This document shows, piece by piece, positions 31,454-32,973 of a DNA stretch of 32,973 nucleotides. How positions within the stretch are numbered: the first letter of the stretch is position 1; every line of letters begins with the position of its first letter. Below the pieces are notes generated by a model that did not search any database, was not told the origin of the DNA, and saw nothing but the letters and a program-made list of their open reading frames with translations. The position numbers and the translations under genes were made by a program. Source of the DNA: an uncultured Gammaproteobacteria bacterium (GTDB taxonomy: Bacteria > Pseudomonadota > Gammaproteobacteria > GCA-001735895); assembly GCA_937894085.1 (NCBI GenBank), contig CALCSG010000337.1, forward strand, positions 1 through 32,973, in the 5' to 3' direction.

Positions 31454-32167
31454 ATGAAATATGAAGTAGATGAGGATGACGCGGTATATGCTTATCAATC
31501 TAAAATTGATAGCTGTATTGATCAACATAAAAAACAAGCTACCAAATATTATAAAGAGATTAACAAATTAGAAAATGCTCCCAAAGATGTTCAAGAAGAA
31601 CGAAAGGAAAAGCTAAAAGAAGCTCATAAGTGGTTAGAGCATGAAAGGCGTCTACTAGAAACGAAAACAGACGTATTGGCTGAATTAGCTTTTTACCAAG
31701 AGCGAGGACGTACTGCAATCAAAGGAAATCGTAAAGAGGTTTCTATAAAGCAGGAGGCACTGCTAGGTGAGGGACATCATCAATCTGGCAGAGCTACTGA
31801 GTTAGAAAAGTATATGCGAGCAGTCCCTATACCAAAACCTTCTGGTAATCATACAGCTCATCATATTGTGCCTGGTAAAGGTAAAACAAAAGCTGCTGTT
31901 CGAGCAAGGATTAGAATTCACCTATACGGTATTAGAATAAACGATCCTAGTAATGGCGTATGGCTACCAACATATTCTAAACACACACCTCATTGGTCAA
32001 TGCCAAATTCTCTAGGCCATTTGCAATACCATACCGAAAATTATGAATCGTGGGTTTTAAAGAAAGTTAGGGCTAAATCAGGAGAGCTACCATTAAAGCA
32101 AGAGCTAAAAATGATAGGTATGATGTTACAGAACAACACTCTTCCCCCAGAAGCACGAAAAAAGTAG
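31454..32167 (+). CDS. AHH-family nuclease toxin
   Basis: A protein of 237 residues from ATG 31454, which has AAGGA well placed upstream; an earlier in-frame ATG at 31409 lacks one. The first ~105 residues are charged and coiled-coil. The second half contains the AHH nuclease core HTAHHIVPGKGKTKAAVRAR and a downstream GVWLP...HWSMPNS. AHH domains are His-Me nucleases found as toxin tips of polymorphic toxins. Unlike most, this one has no secretion or Rhs/filament domain, so it is a stand-alone toxin or a cytoplasmic cargo effector. The next gene is a probable immunity protein. Confidence 0.82.
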   Translation: MKYEVDEDDAVYAYQSKIDSCIDQHKKQATKYYKEINKLENAPKDVQEERKEKLKEAHKWLEHERRLLETKTDVLAELAFYQERGRTAIKGNRKEVSIKQEALLGEGHHQSGRATELEKYMRAVPIPKPSGNHTAHHIVPGKGKTKAAVRARIRIHLYGIRINDPSNGVWLPTYSKHTPHWSMPNSLGHLQYHTENYESWVLKKVRAKSGELPLKQELKMIGMMLQNNTLPPEARKK

Positions 32168-32177
32168 GACATATTAA

Positions 32178-32654
32178 GTGATTTATACAATAGAACGCGA
32201 TGGTTATAAGTTTAAAGAGCTCGATCTTGAAGTGAGTGACTTCATTGATGTTTTTCCTGAAGGTATTGATTATGTCTCGGCTCAAGAATTTTGTGAAAAC
32301 AATATCTCTCTTGCATCATCATGGAAACTGCTTAAAACAGAATTTTCAGATATTGAAGGTCACGAGAATTTAGTGCCCGATATTTGCACCTGGATTGATG
32401 CATCTTTGCTGTTATCTCCTAAAGCAAAACGTTTGTTAGGTGATCTTCTTACGGAATATGGTGAGTTTTTGCCTATTATGATCGGCGATCAACAATATGA
32501 AATTTTTAATTGCTTAACATTAAAAGATACAAAAGATGCAAGCGACTTGATATTTAAATCTGCCGATTCAAACTGCGCCTATCTTTTTTGCCAGCAGAGG
32601 TTAAAAGACTTAGTGGAAGATTTTGATTTACAAGGCGTAATATTCACTTCTTAG
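32178..32654 (+). CDS. Probable immunity protein for the AHH toxin
   Basis: A soluble acidic protein of 158 residues, starting 10 bp after the toxin stop. The second half (LLLSPKAKRLLGDLLTEYGEFLPI, and YEIFNCLT) resembles the Imm11/Imm43 (DUF1629-like) immunity fold, in which an SxxAKxLL element precedes a glutamate-rich strand. Acidity and adjacency fit a basic nuclease toxin. The family link is by eye. Confidence 0.7.
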   Translation: MIYTIERDGYKFKELDLEVSDFIDVFPEGIDYVSAQEFCENNISLASSWKLLKTEFSDIEGHENLVPDICTWIDASLLLSPKAKRLLGDLLTEYGEFLPIMIGDQQYEIFNCLTLKDTKDASDLIFKSADSNCAYLFCQQRLKDLVEDFDLQGVIFTS

Positions 32655-32833
32655 GATTAAGTAAAGCTATATTCAGTATTTTCCTAGATGGTATTTCACC
32701 AATCGCAGTATTTGGGCGTTCATTATTCTATGTCCAAAGCCTCTTAGTGACTAATAATTGTGCCTGCTCAACGGTTACAAAAATATGTAAATCCAACACC
32801 TAATGCCGTACAGTTGTTCTAGGCAATTAAAGT
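32655..32833. other. Noncoding stretch after the immunity gene
   Basis: About 180 bp with no frame I can support on either strand and no clear repeat or structure. Confidence 0.4.
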
Positions 32834-32908
32834 CGAAATCTCTTTACACACCAAGGTGTTCGAGGAAATGGATGGCATTCTGATGAATATAAGGAGTTAG
32901 CATCCTAA
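32834..32908 (+). pseudogene. Possible orphan toxin-tail fragment
   Basis: A 24-codon stretch (RNLFTHQGVRGNGWHSDEYK then ELAS) that reads like the very C-terminus of a nuclease toxin and has no start of its own. It lies just downstream of the toxin/immunity pair, where orphan toxin tips accumulate. It is short, so it may be chance. Confidence 0.25.
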
Positions 32909-32939
32909 CGTCCGCTTCGTTGATAAAGGGGGCGTTCGC

Positions 32940-32973
32940 ATGATTATAAAAATAGGTAAGCGCCTACAAAAAG
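32940..32973 (+). CDS. Start of a possible gene running off the right edge
   Basis: ATG at 32940 preceded by AAAGGGGG at good spacing, reading MIIKIGKRLQK to the edge. Too short to identify. Confidence 0.3.
   Translation, partial: MIIKIGKRLQK

Noticed and set aside
32880-32942. Possible integron attC site (GTTAG-CATC-CTAAC followed by TAACGTCCGC and GGGGGCGTT)
   Set aside because: The right-hand core would have to be GTTRRRY but reads GTTCGCA, and no second site or integrase is seen.
1-32973. CRISPR arrays, rRNA or tRNA genes
   Set aside because: No regularly spaced 25-40 bp repeats and no tRNA- or rRNA-like sequence were seen; the only regular repeats are the iterons and the short repeats at 12137-12168.

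Overview
The window looks like part of a moderately large, AT-rich plasmid (or plasmid-like replicon) of a gammaproteobacterium. Direct evidence is a complete maintenance block: an iteron-type replication origin with a RepA-like initiator, a parA/parB operon with four copies of a perfect centromere-like palindrome, and a KfrA-like protein. CsrA, periplasmic endonuclease I and KfrA homologues point to Gammaproteobacteria. The species cannot be named from the sequence alone.

Layout. (1) Positions 1-11502, minus strand: a tightly packed operon of a WYL-domain regulator, an AddB-like nuclease, an AddA/RecB-like UvrD helicase-nuclease, an unrecognised 437-residue protein, a two-HKD phospholipase-D-family nuclease and an SNF2 helicase that runs off the left edge. 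Five of the six genes touch, overlap or lie 2 nt apart. I read this as a candidate DNA-degrading anti-invader system that I cannot match to a named system. A broken small gene and a candidate operator lie upstream. (2) 12217-16055: a small membrane protein and two nested IS200/IS605-type TnpB elements. One tnpB is decayed by a frameshift and a nonsense codon. The other is intact and its right end abuts the start codon of the decayed one. A separate ~120-bp copy of that right end lies at 25337-25456. (3) 16115-22262: partition and replication, comprising two ParB-like genes, a ribbon-helix-helix protein, parA, repA and an origin with five iterons at exact 22-bp spacing plus four dispersed ones. 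(4) 22278-25148: an S49 membrane peptidase, a DsbA-like oxidoreductase, a small membrane protein and KfrA with its operator. (5) 25819-32973: small plasmid genes, some broken; a minus-strand run of csrA, endonuclease I, a HIT hydrolase, an HNH nuclease, a zinc ribbon and an OGFr-domain pair; and an AHH nuclease toxin with a probable immunity gene.

The replication and partition genes keep the molecule. The left operon and the HIT/HNH group look like defence cargo. The AHH/immunity pair and CsrA could favour plasmid retention or tune the host. The TnpB elements are selfish passengers whose guide RNAs may act on one another's loci. These functional links are inference.
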